NCBI RefSeq assembly: GCF_019649055.1
Contig: NW_026570304.1
Span: 434,001-498,000, forward strand
Direction: 5' to 3'
DNA: 64,000 bases
DNA from: Paramacrobiotus metropolitanus
Lineage: Eukaryota > Tardigrada > Eutardigrada > Parachela > Macrobiotidae
The notes under the pieces were generated by a model. The model was not told the DNA's origin. It did not search any database and saw nothing but the letters and a program-made list of their open reading frames with translations. Position numbers and translations under genes: made by a program. Numbering within the stretch: position 1 is the stretch's first letter; the number at the start of each line of letters is the position of its first letter. Positions 22,114 through 32,918 of this stretch are shown here, in pieces.

Positions 22114-24500
22114 TCAGGGACGCCAGGCGCGTGTCTCCACGAGGGTCCGGAAGAATGCCCGCTCGTCCGTTTTCCCAAACCACAGGCGCCCCTTGCAGCG
22201 CAGCTCCCACTCCTCGGCGCACTGCACCACGCAGCCCAGCGCCAGCGGCGACAGCTGGGAGAGGGACAAGGGCTGACGGAAAACCGCATCCTTGCACCGA
22301 CAGCCGCCTAGTCCGGGTGAACCGTCCAGACCCAGCGCCTGCAGCCCACACAACGTCTGCAAAGCAACCATGCATCAAGTACACTATCTTCCGCTTTCGG
22401 TTCCCCGCAAACCAAACAAAATTTCGTTTAAACTCTGCTGAATGGCGTGTGGTTGGAGTAATTGGGTACTACTTGAAGTAATACTTGCTGAGATTAAAAC
22501 ACAGCAGCAAGCTGCACCTACGGTACCTGGCACAGCATTTTCATCATGGTCCCTTCCCAATACCGCCGGCTGTGTTTCTTGAGATGCAGTTGCGCCCGGT
22601 TGGCCTTGATCCAGGCCACCCATTCGGCCGCCCGCCGCACCTCCTCCCCGGTCACGCGCCACTCGACGCTCTCCGCGATCAGCGTCCACACCGTCTCGGC
22701 CAGATCCGCGCTGGCTACCTGCAAACGGGCCAGGGAAATGTGGGCCGGTATGTCCATGATGAAGGCCACCGTATCCCGGTTTGGGAGGTCCGGCTCGGTC
22801 GCACGGGGGTTGACGCTGAGCAGGCGCACCCGGCACTGCAGCAGCACCACCTCCGCGCCCGGCAGCCGACCCAGCGCCTCCGCAAAGTCGTCCGCCACCC
22901 GGATCTCGTAGGAGTCGTACTCCTTGTTGCGCGGACAGGGGTCAACGGACAGCTGCCACTCCATGCGCACGAGGTGCACCACCGGCACACGGATGCCCGG
23001 GAAGTGGGCGGCCATCGCGGCCACCTTCAGAAGGGTGTCTAGATACCCTCCGCGGAAGATGAGGTGGCGGGTGGCGGTGCGGAAGCAGTGGCGGAGGGTG
23101 GCCATCAGGGCGTAGTCGGCGAAGGGGTAGCTGTTGGGCCCGATGACGAGGACGTTGGCCAGCACGCCGGACTGCAGGACGCCATCCCAGAGGGCGCAGA
23201 CGGGGCGCACTCGCGTCTGCTGGATCGTGTCGAGGTGGGCGAAGACTGCTGACAGGAGCGGCAGTGAAAGACGCAATCCGTCGTCACCGGAAGAGGCCAC
23301 GGACAAGTCCAGCATTCGCAGCATCCGCGGCAACGCCAGTTGAAGGCGCGCAGCATTCTCCTTAAAGCCAGTCTGCAACATCAGCATGTTAACTTTTGTA
23401 TGGTGTCTAATTCGCTCTACATCAGCGCGTCCATGTCCGGCCAGGAATCCAGGCGCACTGAATAACTGCTAGGCTTGCACTTTCAGTCACAACTTCCAGA
23501 TCGCAAATTGCAAATATTAAACAAAATCCATTTCGAAATTAAGCGGGTTTACGCAAGTCTGAGAACATTTGAAATTACTCTGGAAAAAGTGCTGTTTTTT
23601 TCAAATAATTTATATCAGATCCTAACATTAGAAGATTTAAGGGGAAAGGGCAGAAAAACGTTGGAATTTTAACACAAATCAAAGCATCCTTACCCAGTGC
23701 GGCCATTCTTCCCAGTCTGGGTCCGTGCGCTCCACATAGAAAAAACCGGCGTCAGTGTCCTCCAGCCGGCGCACAAACACAAACCCGGGTCGCCGCTCGA
23801 CAGCCATGCCGCATCGCAGCACGGCCCTGCTGCGGCAGCGGTCCCGCCAGGCCTCCAGGAGACAGCGCTGCACTGGCTCCGGCAGGGCGGCGCACGAATC
23901 TGGCAACTGCACCTGGCCGACGGCGTAGTCCCCGCGGCGCACCAGGGCGCCCTCGTAATCCTCCCCATAGTAGTCCCGCAACGCCGCCTTCCCGGGGGGC
24001 CCGCTCGCTCCGGCCAGCATGCGCTTCCAGCTGGCCTCGTCCAGATCCGTAGGCGGGTAGCGGATGCGGGTGCTCGGGAGGACGAGCAGAGGCCCGGTAG
24101 CCACGCCCGCCGCGTTGAGCAGACGCAGCGGAGTGGCGCTTAAACAGATGAGCAGCCGAGTGGGCGAGTACAGCGCCATCTCGGCGCTGACCCACGTCCA
24201 GGGAGAATGGGGCTGCGGACGCAGCAGCACCTCCATGAGGCAGCGTTCACCCTCCGTGGGACTCTCCTCCAAATCGTTGCCAACGCCAAACGTCCGGTGA
24301 AAGATGCGTCCGAAGGGGATCAGCTCGCGGCGCCGACCCGCGCACATCAGGTCGATGTACAGCCCTTTCTGCGCCACATCCACGACACGCCCGAACAATA
24401 AGCGCCCGCTCGCATCCCACACATCGACTGTGTCGCAGCCCTCGCCCACCTTCAGCGCAGTCTCCCGCACCATCACCTCCACGGATGCCAGGCTGAGCCG
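22114..24500 (-). CDS. F1: intact F-box-like protein with GLYIDL N-terminal module
   Basis: Three exons join in phase 0 with no stop: 24500-23694, 23372-22527 and 22356-22114, using donors TGG|GTAAGG and CAG|GTACCG and clear AG acceptors. From the first ATG in exon 1 (24473) the product is 622 aa; an upstream exon is possible because exon 1 is preceded by an acceptor (TCGGTTGCAG). Residues about 25-58 hold the module FGRVVDVAQKGLYIDLMC followed by RRRELIPF, shared with F2 and F3 and not recognised. Residues about 296-338 (LPLLSAVFAHLD, RVRPVCALWDGVL) fit the F-box, the SKP1-binding helix bundle of SCF (CUL1) ubiquitin ligases. The C-terminal exon carries several cysteines. The gene is strikingly GC-rich compared with its flanks and with F2. 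Substrate-adaptor function is inferred; the target is unknown. Confidence 0.75.
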
Positions 24501-27500
24501 CTGCAACCGACAGACAAGAAACGCAACATTAGCACAGAATATAAACTAGGCAAGTGCACCGCTGCTCGCTAGCACTAAAAGACCGAAGCGAAGCTAGAAA
24601 TACTTCGAGAAGCACATATTATACCCTAACTAATCCACACATTAAATATCTGTACCAAGGCGGATCTTTACAATTTAAACAAAATAAATCCAATCAAAGC
24701 TTGTCCAGAAATAAACTGCCTAAAAATTAAAATTGAATCATTAACTTTAAATTATCATTGAAGAAATTACAAACAACAAATTTAATCAACACGTTAAAAA
24801 TATTTTAACAATGTGGTAAATTTAACTAAATAAGTAAATTCAAAAACGAACACAAACAAAGCGTCTGGCTGAAGTTTCGATCTTCTCAAGAGGCTCGCAC
24901 TCAGAAATTCATGCAATCTCACCATTGGCAGCTGATTTCCTACCAGTGTTACCATGCTCGTATAATCTGAAATTCCGAATTCTTCGGAAAATGTGCTTCC
25001 TTCTAAAGTTAGTCAGGAAATCAGTTACGAAAATCTAGAACGCACTTTCCCCATCCCTCCACCGTCAACCGCTGATGCTTACATCCTCAGAAATTCCCCG
25101 TGTTATCTCCGTGCACAGTAAGCACAAAAACTGCACGGTGAAGTAGGATTCACGGGAGAAAACGAGAGGCAACGCTGTTAGCGAAAACCAGCTGTACAGA
25201 GCTAGAGTTCGTGTTCGCGGACTGCGCTGCATTGTGCTCACCTTTTCAGATCCATTTAGCAGTGGAGCGTGACACCGAAAAGAAAAGCAGAATCCCAATG
25301 CGGACAGCATGAAACGGTAGTCGAGATTGGAGTAAGTACTAGCGTGAAGCGATGAAAATTGAAAATAGCAGAAAACTGCTAGCTAGCAATCAAAAATTCA
25401 CTGATATTGACGGACAACTGAAATTTCCACATTCAAATGGCCACACGGGTTAGTTTGGACTGCCAATGGGCAGCGAGTTTGAGGGAAGCTGGCATGAAAC
25501 GAAAAATGGCGAGCCAATAGGGGGGATCTGTTCTGAGCTTACGCTCCTCCCACTATATCGAGATAGGTGAGACGCCGGTCGTTCTGACATGCGCGGAAGC
25601 CGGAAGGTGTTTTCGGGGTTCGTGCAGAGCCATCGGTTGAAACGAGATGGCAGCACCCAATCAGACTGCTAATTAAAAATTACTAATACCGTTTTAATTA
25701 TGTACGTACTGCAAGCAGTGTGTGGGACTGTGACGTAAACCGACGTGTCTACCAATGGTAGTCTATGGCAATGTGGATTGGCTGTACTGATGTACTGACA
25801 AGTGAGATAGCTAACGCCTAACAGCGCTGCTCGAATCCTAGCTTAAACTCGCACGTTCCCTGTAACGCGCACGCAATAAAACCTTAACTAGCACGCTCCG
25901 CCCCCCGCTTGCAGATACGCTTGTTCAGGTAGGGGTGAATGAGATCACCTCATCATACTATCACGTCATCATCTCGTCATCATTCTGCCCGCCTGGCGTA
26001 GCTGGGTTTTGGAACCGCTTCCGATATTAGGACATTCGCTACAAGGAATTTCAAAGTTTACTTTCAATGGTATTACTGTACTATCCACTTTTGCTGGTGA
26101 GCACCACTGATGCTGCGAAGTCAGTCGAGGAATCCGAGCTGCCTAGTGCCTACTCACTGTCAGCAAAGACTACAAAATATATCTCGCGATCTGAAGGTTT
26201 AGCAGTATATCTCTTGCTTCCAGATTCTCCAGTTTCTGAGGTGAGATCCCAGTTGCATGGATAATATCGGCCAAGCATTGGGGTAAATTGTTGCACTGCT
26301 GGCATGCTCGTTGTCCACTGAATGCAGTTCTCGATGCTGTCTCGTAATACTGTAGATATTCTACTGTACACAAAAACACTCAAAACTATAGATATTCTGC
26401 ACACAAAAACACACAAAATCGATATCCACACAAACGCACATATATATATTCTGTAGATATTCTGCACACAAAAACACTACATATACAACAACTGCATATT
26501 GTACAACTACGTATTGTATAATCAGCACAAAAAACTGTAGCAAGATTGCAGTAAATGCTGATTAATATGAAGCGTAAAAGTAACAACATGCCGCAATCAA
26601 TCATTTTCAAATTACCTAGCCATAAAAAGGAAAAATTAAGAATGCAGATCTACAGTGCTACCAGATAATACTATGCATTGAGAATTTATTCTCCACCGGC
26701 GAAACATGAAGAGCATATGGCACCTACCCGTTAATACGCTGTCAATATGTACGATACCTGCATTTTCTAAATTGATTTTTCGTCACCCCCCTGCACAATC
26801 GCCGACGAATTTACTTTATTAAGCATTCTCTCTACTTACTCTGTTTTCGAACACAAACCGAAATTTTTCTGAGTGGGAGCCTCTGACCGGTCCGTGGTTA
26901 ATACGCCCAACCAGTGGCTTTGGAGTTGGATGAGTCAATAGCAGTATTCACCAGAACTTAAACACGAGTTTCTGGCTTCGCCTCGGTCTCTTAGTGCTAG
27001 CCCAAAGCGGTGCACTCCCTAGTATCTGGTTATAAACTGAGATCTTAACTAAAACTAAGTTGTAAACACAAGAGAGCCAAACGGAAAAATTCCAGAAAAA
27101 TACAAGCGTACAAAACGACGTTCTGAAGAGATATTAAACAATTTCCGGAAGGACGGTCATTCCATTAGGTAAGAATCCGCACTGCATATTACGACCAAAA
27201 CAGTAGATTCACCACACATCCACTCGTATTGCAGGGGGTTCATCTGACGTTTCACGTGTTTTTACAATTATATCAAACAGGCCTTTTAATCGCGAGCCGC
27301 AGGATGTCGCCGTTTTTAAGTTATAGCGGGAAGATAAAAAAATTATTAATAAAAACCTTTTACTGCTCGTAACTGAGCGCGGAGTCGTAAACATCGGATA
27401 GAATATTTAGTCCATGAACTTGCGTGTGGTGAGCGCTGGAGTGTCCTTGCATGGAAGCAGGCGTGACCTTTCTCCTCTGTAACGCACTACTCATTCCAGC

Positions 27501-27620
27501 CGTTAGTTATATACAAACTCGAACGGTGAGAACACGTACAAATCTAAACTACAGCTGAATTCGAATTTCGAAGACTCTCATTTTTGAATGGCAACTACGA
27601 GCCCACGGCCGGATAGCAAT
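24501..27620. other. Gene-poor stretch upstream of F1
   Basis: No coding signal. At about 26340-26500 there is simple sequence rich in ATATTCTGCACACAAAAACAC-like units. An F1 5' exon or promoter should lie near 24.5-25.3 kb but could not be fixed. Confidence 0.45.
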
Positions 27621-27629
27621 TACCGACTT

Positions 27630-27880
27630 TATAAATGATTTTTTTATTAAGTGCAACTATTTTTTCCGCTGTTTAATTCTCGTTGATCTGATATATTTAT
27701 ACTGCTAACAGATGCATTGTTATTAATTATAATTTGTAAATCGCTTTTGTTATGGTAAGTAGTAAGGTTTTTCACCGTTTTTGCAGTTGTGTGAGTTTGT
27801 GGATGAATCGTTTGATAATTCCGATAGTTTCTTCTCCGAATTAAAACGCTTCACTTTACCGACTTTTCTTGTTGTTTTTT
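27630..27880 (+). repeat. Diverged direct repeat, left copy, with exon-like segment
   Basis: About 250 bp here matches about 235 bp at 30470-30705 in the same orientation, through shared strings such as ATTAAGTGCAACTATTTTTT, GTTTTTGCAG and TTTGTGGATGAAT. After TTTTTGCAG (ending 27786) both copies keep an open frame, here LCEFVDESFDNSDSFF. The two copies flank the two inverted-repeat elements. Confidence 0.65.
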
Positions 27881-27947
27881 TTGCAGTCCGCTCCGCGACA
27901 AATGAATGAAGACTGTCCGCTTTTAAATTAATTTTTTAAATTTATAT

Positions 27948-28968
27948 TCGACCGGAGCGAAGCGAAGGTCCTCTTAATTCAACACCAATGCATTCGTTGA
28001 TTTCTGTCCGTTACGGAAATCCGTTACGGAAGTGCGTTACGGAAGTAACAGTATGACGTCACCGCAGCCGACAGCGATGACGTCATCGCTGGCCACCGTG
28101 ACGTAACGGCTGTATAGAGGGGCACTGCAGCCATTGATTTCTGTCCGTTACGGAACAGCGTTACGAAAGTAACGCCGTGACGTCGCGGCGTGACAGTGCG
28201 TCAAGCCGCGACGTTCGTCCGCGGATGTTGTTGTGTTGCGGGCTCGGAAGTTCTGTTACATAAAATTGTTACATAAAGCGAGTTTGTCGTTTATTTTTTA
28301 AGAAGGCCCGAGAACAGGTTGGTATGTTTTGACAGTTACGGTTGAGACAGTTAGTATACGGACAAAAGTCCACCACATGACGCAGGCAAGGCAACTGGTA
28401 AAATTTCGTTAGCTTTAAACACAAAAGATAAAGCTCAAAATTTTACAGTTGCATTAAGGTGTGACTAAACAAAAATATTTTTACAACGTTTTTTAAAACT
28501 TTTTAAAACTTATTTGTCCACAAAAACCCCATTGGCGCTAGAACGATTAAGAGATATCGTTTTGAAAGAAGTGGTCAAGAAGGGAGAAAGATTCATAAGT
28601 TGCCGACAAGACACTAATTTTGGTATGTAACATTCAGTAACCTAAACGAAACCACAGAGTTACTAAAGTCGCACAAGTGAACGCGAAAGATCGGGAAATG
28701 GAGTTTTGATAGGAAAAGCCCGTCACGCCGCGACGTCACGGCGTTACTTTCGTAACGCTGTTCCGTAACGGACAGAAATCAATGGCTGCAGTGCCCCTCT
28801 ATACAGCCGTTACGTCACGGTGGCCAGCGATGACGTCATCGCTGTCGGCTGCGGTGACGTCATACTGTTACTTCCGTAACGCACTTCCGTAACGGATTTC
28901 CGTAACGGACAGAAATCAACGAATGCATTGGTGTTGAATTAAGAGGACCTTCGCTTCGCTCCGGTCGA
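27948..28968. mobile_element. 1.02-kb element with perfect 247-bp terminal inverted repeats
   Basis: Arms 27948-28194 and 28722-28968 are reverse complements over 247 bp with no mismatch that I can find, around a non-coding core of 527 bp. The ends start TCGACCGGAGCGAAGCG. Each arm carries TGACGTCA palindromes (the CRE/ATF site) and several copies of TCCGTTACGGA or close variants. No target-site duplication is evident. Long identical arms imply a recent insertion, gene conversion between arms, or a foldback-type element; no transposase is encoded. Confidence 0.92.
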
Positions 28969-29153
28969 TTACTTAGTAATAATTATTTATTGTTATTACC
29001 AATAAAACTTTTTATGATGTTATAATATAACCATGATGCACAAATTTTTTTCTCAACAGGAATTTCTGTTAAATGCAACAGGTAGGCAGATATGACTGTG
29101 CTGCTTCCATCTGATCAACGGAATACAGCACCGCCGTACTGATTACTTATTAC

Positions 29154-30383
29154 ACTAATTAGTAGTGCCCTGCAACGGAGTACAAAATTGCGTCCAGTCC
29201 GATCCGAACTTAAAAAATTTTATCCGAACCCAGTCCGACTCCGAATTCTAAAAATCGTACTCCGACCAATCCGATCCGAAAATATTTTTGGCCAATCCGA
29301 ACCCACTCCGATCCAATCCGAAAAATTTTCCGAAAGAATATTGCTTAATTTTATTACACATCCCCAGATTAAAAAAAATTTAATGCCGAAGCAGTTAAAA
29401 ATTTTAATGCCGAAGTACCGTAACATGGCATTCAAAAAAATTTTAGCCATGTTGTCGGTAGCCAAAAGACTTCAGAATTCACAGGTACAAGTTTCTTGGG
29501 CATAATAAAGGTTAAGCTAGAGGATTTATATATACAAGATTTTTTAGGTGAATTTAGTTTTTTAGCACTACAGTGTTGAAGCAATTGGAGAGGTTAGTTA
29601 TCTATCCTCACTGTCAGATATCTGTATCAGATCTTTTTGTTGTATACGCTTCAGGCCACGGATTACCCACGTATTAGTTAGGTTCAAAAATAGGGACAGA
29701 AATTTAGAGGGATGGATGTTTCTAAACGTCCGGAACTAAAAATAAATGGTAGTTTCGTGCATTCCTTAGTGTAAGTTTATATTATTATATATAATGTTAG
29801 TATATATAATTAGAATATATTATTATTGTTATCTTAATCTCAAGTATTAATCGAATTACAAGTGCTGCAAATAAAAACGGGAAGTCGGTGCCTAGCGAAA
29901 CTGACTGAGCTGCACAACACATGTGGTCCGTTTAAACTTTAACCGTACTGTAATAGTTATACTAAAATTATTTGATAAGACAATAACAAATAACGACATC
30001 ATAACAATCGTAAAACACTCAAAATAATAAAAAGTGTCAGGAGAATTAATAAAAGGAAGTAAAAGAGAATTAACAACAGTCAACTAAACAAAAGCAGGTA
30101 CTTCGATGAAAATTAATTAAACGCAAATGGAAGTAGTTGACGAAAATTTTTGTTTTGAAGGCCGGTGAAATTTAATAAAAATTAATTAATAAAATTTATT
30201 TAATTACGGATTATTCGGAGTCTTGATTGCATCCGAACCCGATCCGATCAGGTGCACATAAACTCCGAAACCACTCCGACTCCGAATTTTCCAGATTGAA
30301 ATCCGTCCAATCCGGTCCGAAAATCGGAGTGGGTTCGGAGTGGATCGGATTTCCCAGTCCGTTGCAGGGCTCTACAGTAATTA
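29154..30383. mobile_element. hAT-like non-autonomous element with imperfect 8-bp duplication
   Basis: The element spans 29162-30375. Its ends, GTAGTGCCCTGCAACGG on the left and the complement of GTAGAGCCCTGCAACGG on the right, form imperfect inverted repeats, followed inside by many TCCGATCC, ACTCCGAC and TCCGAACCC units in inverted orientation. ACTAATTA (29154-29161) and AGTAATTA (30376-30383) flank it, an 8-bp duplication with one mismatch. The TAGWGCCCTGCAACGG-type end and 8-bp duplication are hAT-like; no transposase frame is present. Confidence 0.75.
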
Positions 30384-30469
30384 GTAACTGACGACATATC
30401 GCTAGCAAATTTTTTTATTTATTTGTTTTCTGTTTACAAAGCCAAGACATATTAGCGATTTTTTTAATG

Positions 30470-30705
30470 AGTTTTATTAAGTGCAACTATTTTTTGCGGG
30501 TCGCTGGTTTTATTAATCTTCTATTGCCTACGCTTTGCATTGCTTTTGATTTACAATCCATAATTTGCTTTTGTATAAAATGAAGGCAGGTTTGTCGCCG
30601 TTTTTGCAGCTCTGTGTGTTTGTGGATGAATTGCTGGATAATTCTGATAGTTTCTTTCCCGAATTAAAATACTTTACTTTACTCACCTTTTTATCGTTCT
30701 TTCAA
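30470..30705 (+). repeat. Diverged direct repeat, right copy
   Basis: Counterpart of 27630-27880. The frame after TTTTTGCAG (ending 30609) reads LCVFVDELLDNSDSFF, differing from the left copy at several third codon positions (TCC/TCT, TTC/TTT), which is what a once-coding segment would show. Confidence 0.65.
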
Positions 30706-31380
30706 TAAATAATTTTCATTGGTATGGAATGAGCGTAACTCATGGCAGCTATAAATAGTGTAAACCACAGATGCTTGTGGAATTCGAAAGCAGCCATTGC
30801 AGCTGGATATCACATTAATTTGTCATCTATTACTTTTATATGTGCAGCAAGTTATTATAAAGTCAAGTGCAGTACAGAAGCCGAAGATTGTAGAATAGGG
30901 GCACAGCAAACTATGCACTGAGGCATTTGTATTTCGGAAAGCCTTAACTTACTTGTCATATTATGAATTTTGATAACATTGAAACGGATCAAAAAAGATT
31001 TTTTTGCCGCTATATTGAACAGTGAAAACTGAATGAAGTGATAAAACAGAACACTGAAGTGTTCGGCGGTGGACCCAATACCCGTTGTTCATCTTATAGC
31101 TTGCTTGGCTTGCGGCAACTGTAAGTTTTCCTGTCCTTTTTGCATAACAAAAAACTGAAGAGCATTAAAAAATAAAAAAAGCACATTCTTGCAGATATTC
31201 TGTTCAGTGTATTCAAGACTATTGCCGCCGCCCGACCCGTCGGCAGTTTAGCAGGGGAAATGACGTAAGTACCAAAAGAGGAAGTGGAACTGGTCAGGCT
31301 GCAAAAGTCATCGTCATCACTTTACGCATGAAATCCAAAATCTTCACCCGTCAAAATCAACTATCTAAAAATTAAACAAC
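30706..31380. other. No gene recognised
   Basis: AT-rich intergenic sequence between the transposon cluster and the BTB-Kelch/F-box cluster; no motif found. Confidence 0.5.
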
Positions 31381-31381
31381 A

Positions 31382-32430
31382 ATGTCTTCCGGCAATCGGC
31401 ATTTATTCGGGAGCAGCGTCCAGCTACTAACCAGCTTCAGACTGATGTCCCGCATGTTATCCTTGTGCAAGGGCCGTCGCGACCTTTTCGGGGTGGGGGG
31501 GGGCGCTATTGTTCTCCCCGAGGGCGAAATAAAATTGCAAGCAACACTAAGAAAGCTTCAAATTCTGCTGCCTTTGTCCGCGTCATCTGCACTGGGGCCA
31601 CTTCGCGCCACTCCAGGTAGTTTCTGTTGCGCGGTACAGTATGCGAGCCACGAACGTGGGAAATCTCAATCGAATAGGCGACCAGTGGCACTGCGTCGCA
31701 GCCGTCGACGCCAGTGGCCAGATCCTTCAGGCGCCACAGGCCGGGGTCGATGGTGGATTGAAACCGTACACGCTACTTGCATCGTTGTATTCGCAATCAC
31801 CCACGCAGAGGATCTTTTCATTTGCACCTAAAACTAGCAAATATACGGTTCGCCTGCTCGTTTCTCCGCAAAATGGCTATAGTACGTCCGTCCACGAGGT
31901 TACTATAATATCACTCAACGAAGAGGCGTACTGTACTTAATTATTTTGCAATTAATCCAAACTGTGCCAACCCAGTTAACACAAACAGTCGCCTGGAGAA
32001 GAGCTGTATTTCATTGGCCGGGAAACTTATGAACCCAAAGTTCACAAAGTAACACGAGAAACGCGTTCTACTGTTTTCTCAGGCCAGCTTTCCGCTTGGG
32101 AGTGACTACGAGAACCTCAAGTACTCTGTTTTGTAACCACAGAAGAGCAATGGCTTTGGTTTAATTAGTTTTTACGGAAAAGTGTGGCCGTGCCCGCCTT
32201 CTGTTTATTGCAATATATTGGAGAACACATGTCATATAAAATGATGCGTTAACACTCGTATAACTGCAAGTCCTCACCGCACGAATGACGTTCTGCAGTG
32301 CTTCGCCATTTTCCTGCCGAAAATTTCATTGGCAGCCATTTCGAACTACCAGTCCTGTCGATCCTGGTCGCCGAGGAAGATACCCCGAACGTTCTGCAGG
32401 ACAGCGCTACTGCTGCCGACAATGTTGCTG
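31382..32430 (-). pseudogene. BTB-Kelch pseudogene (BACK and Kelch pieces only)
   Basis: Minus-strand pieces match the K genes in order. 32430-32279 is part of exon 3 (BACK: AVLQNVRGIFLGDQDRQDW, then a TAG) ending at the conserved donor GTGCG|GTGAGG. 31827 to about 31500 is the start of exon 4 after a conserved acceptor (ILCVGDCEYNDASS, then NRNYLEWREVAPVQ after a frame change). 31440-31382 is a scrap of exon 6 (SSWTLLPNKCRLPED). Exons 1, 2 and 5 and most of the propeller are missing. It lies head to head with the F3 pseudogene, the mirror image of the K1/F2 pair, so it is probably the decayed Kelch half of a duplicated gene pair. Confidence 0.8.
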
Positions 32431-32449
32431 CCGTGGTTCGAAGTGATGG

Positions 32450-32535
32450 TTAAGGTGACGTACAATGGGCGGCAAAAGTGGCTACCAGTTGAGCCGACGC
32501 TGCCGACCGGTTTTAGCGGCTTTATCGGTCGGGTC
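32450..32535 (+). promoter_or_regulatory. Conserved block upstream of F3 (cryptic exon or shared promoter)
   Basis: This segment matches 48360-48444 on the minus strand, and in both cases it sits about 0.35-0.45 kb upstream of the first recognised exon of an F gene. Conserved strings include GGCAAAAGTGGCT (GCAAAAGTGGCT in the partner), CAGTTGAGCCGAC, GACCGGTTT and AGCGGCT. Read in frame it gives TYNGRQKWLPVE against TDNGLQKWLNVE in the F2 copy, so it may be a 5' coding exon; a GT follows CCGACCG in both, but the splice phase to the next exon does not fit simply. Confidence 0.5.
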
Positions 32536-32918
32536 TACTGCAGTCATTTCACTCCGTTGTACAGTACTCGTTGAGCCGTACTGCAGTACGACTCTACGAG
32601 CGTACTGTAGCTTTGGTCGCTTCAGGCTTTGAAGCACAGAAAGGTAATAGCGTTTTAGTTCAAATTCGTATCTTGCGGTTCTTTTCCAAATTTAATTTAC
32701 TTAGGTTCCCAGTGAATATTAGTGATAGATAATTAATTCCGATTCGTGCATCATCGAGATCCGAGTATACTCTATACAGTCCTGTGGATCAGTTGCCATT
32801 TAGCACCCTAACAAACAGGTACGAGTTGGAGAATTTTTGCTGGACATCCCTGCGCGGGAATTGTGGATACCGTAAAGCGTAAAGGGCCTGCAAGCGCATC
32901 GTTTTGCTTTGATTGTAG

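Noticed and set aside
22485-23042. 185-codon plus-strand frame
   Set aside because: It is antisense to F1 exon 2; the GC-rich codon bias of F1 keeps the complementary frames open, and no domain or splice signal supports it.
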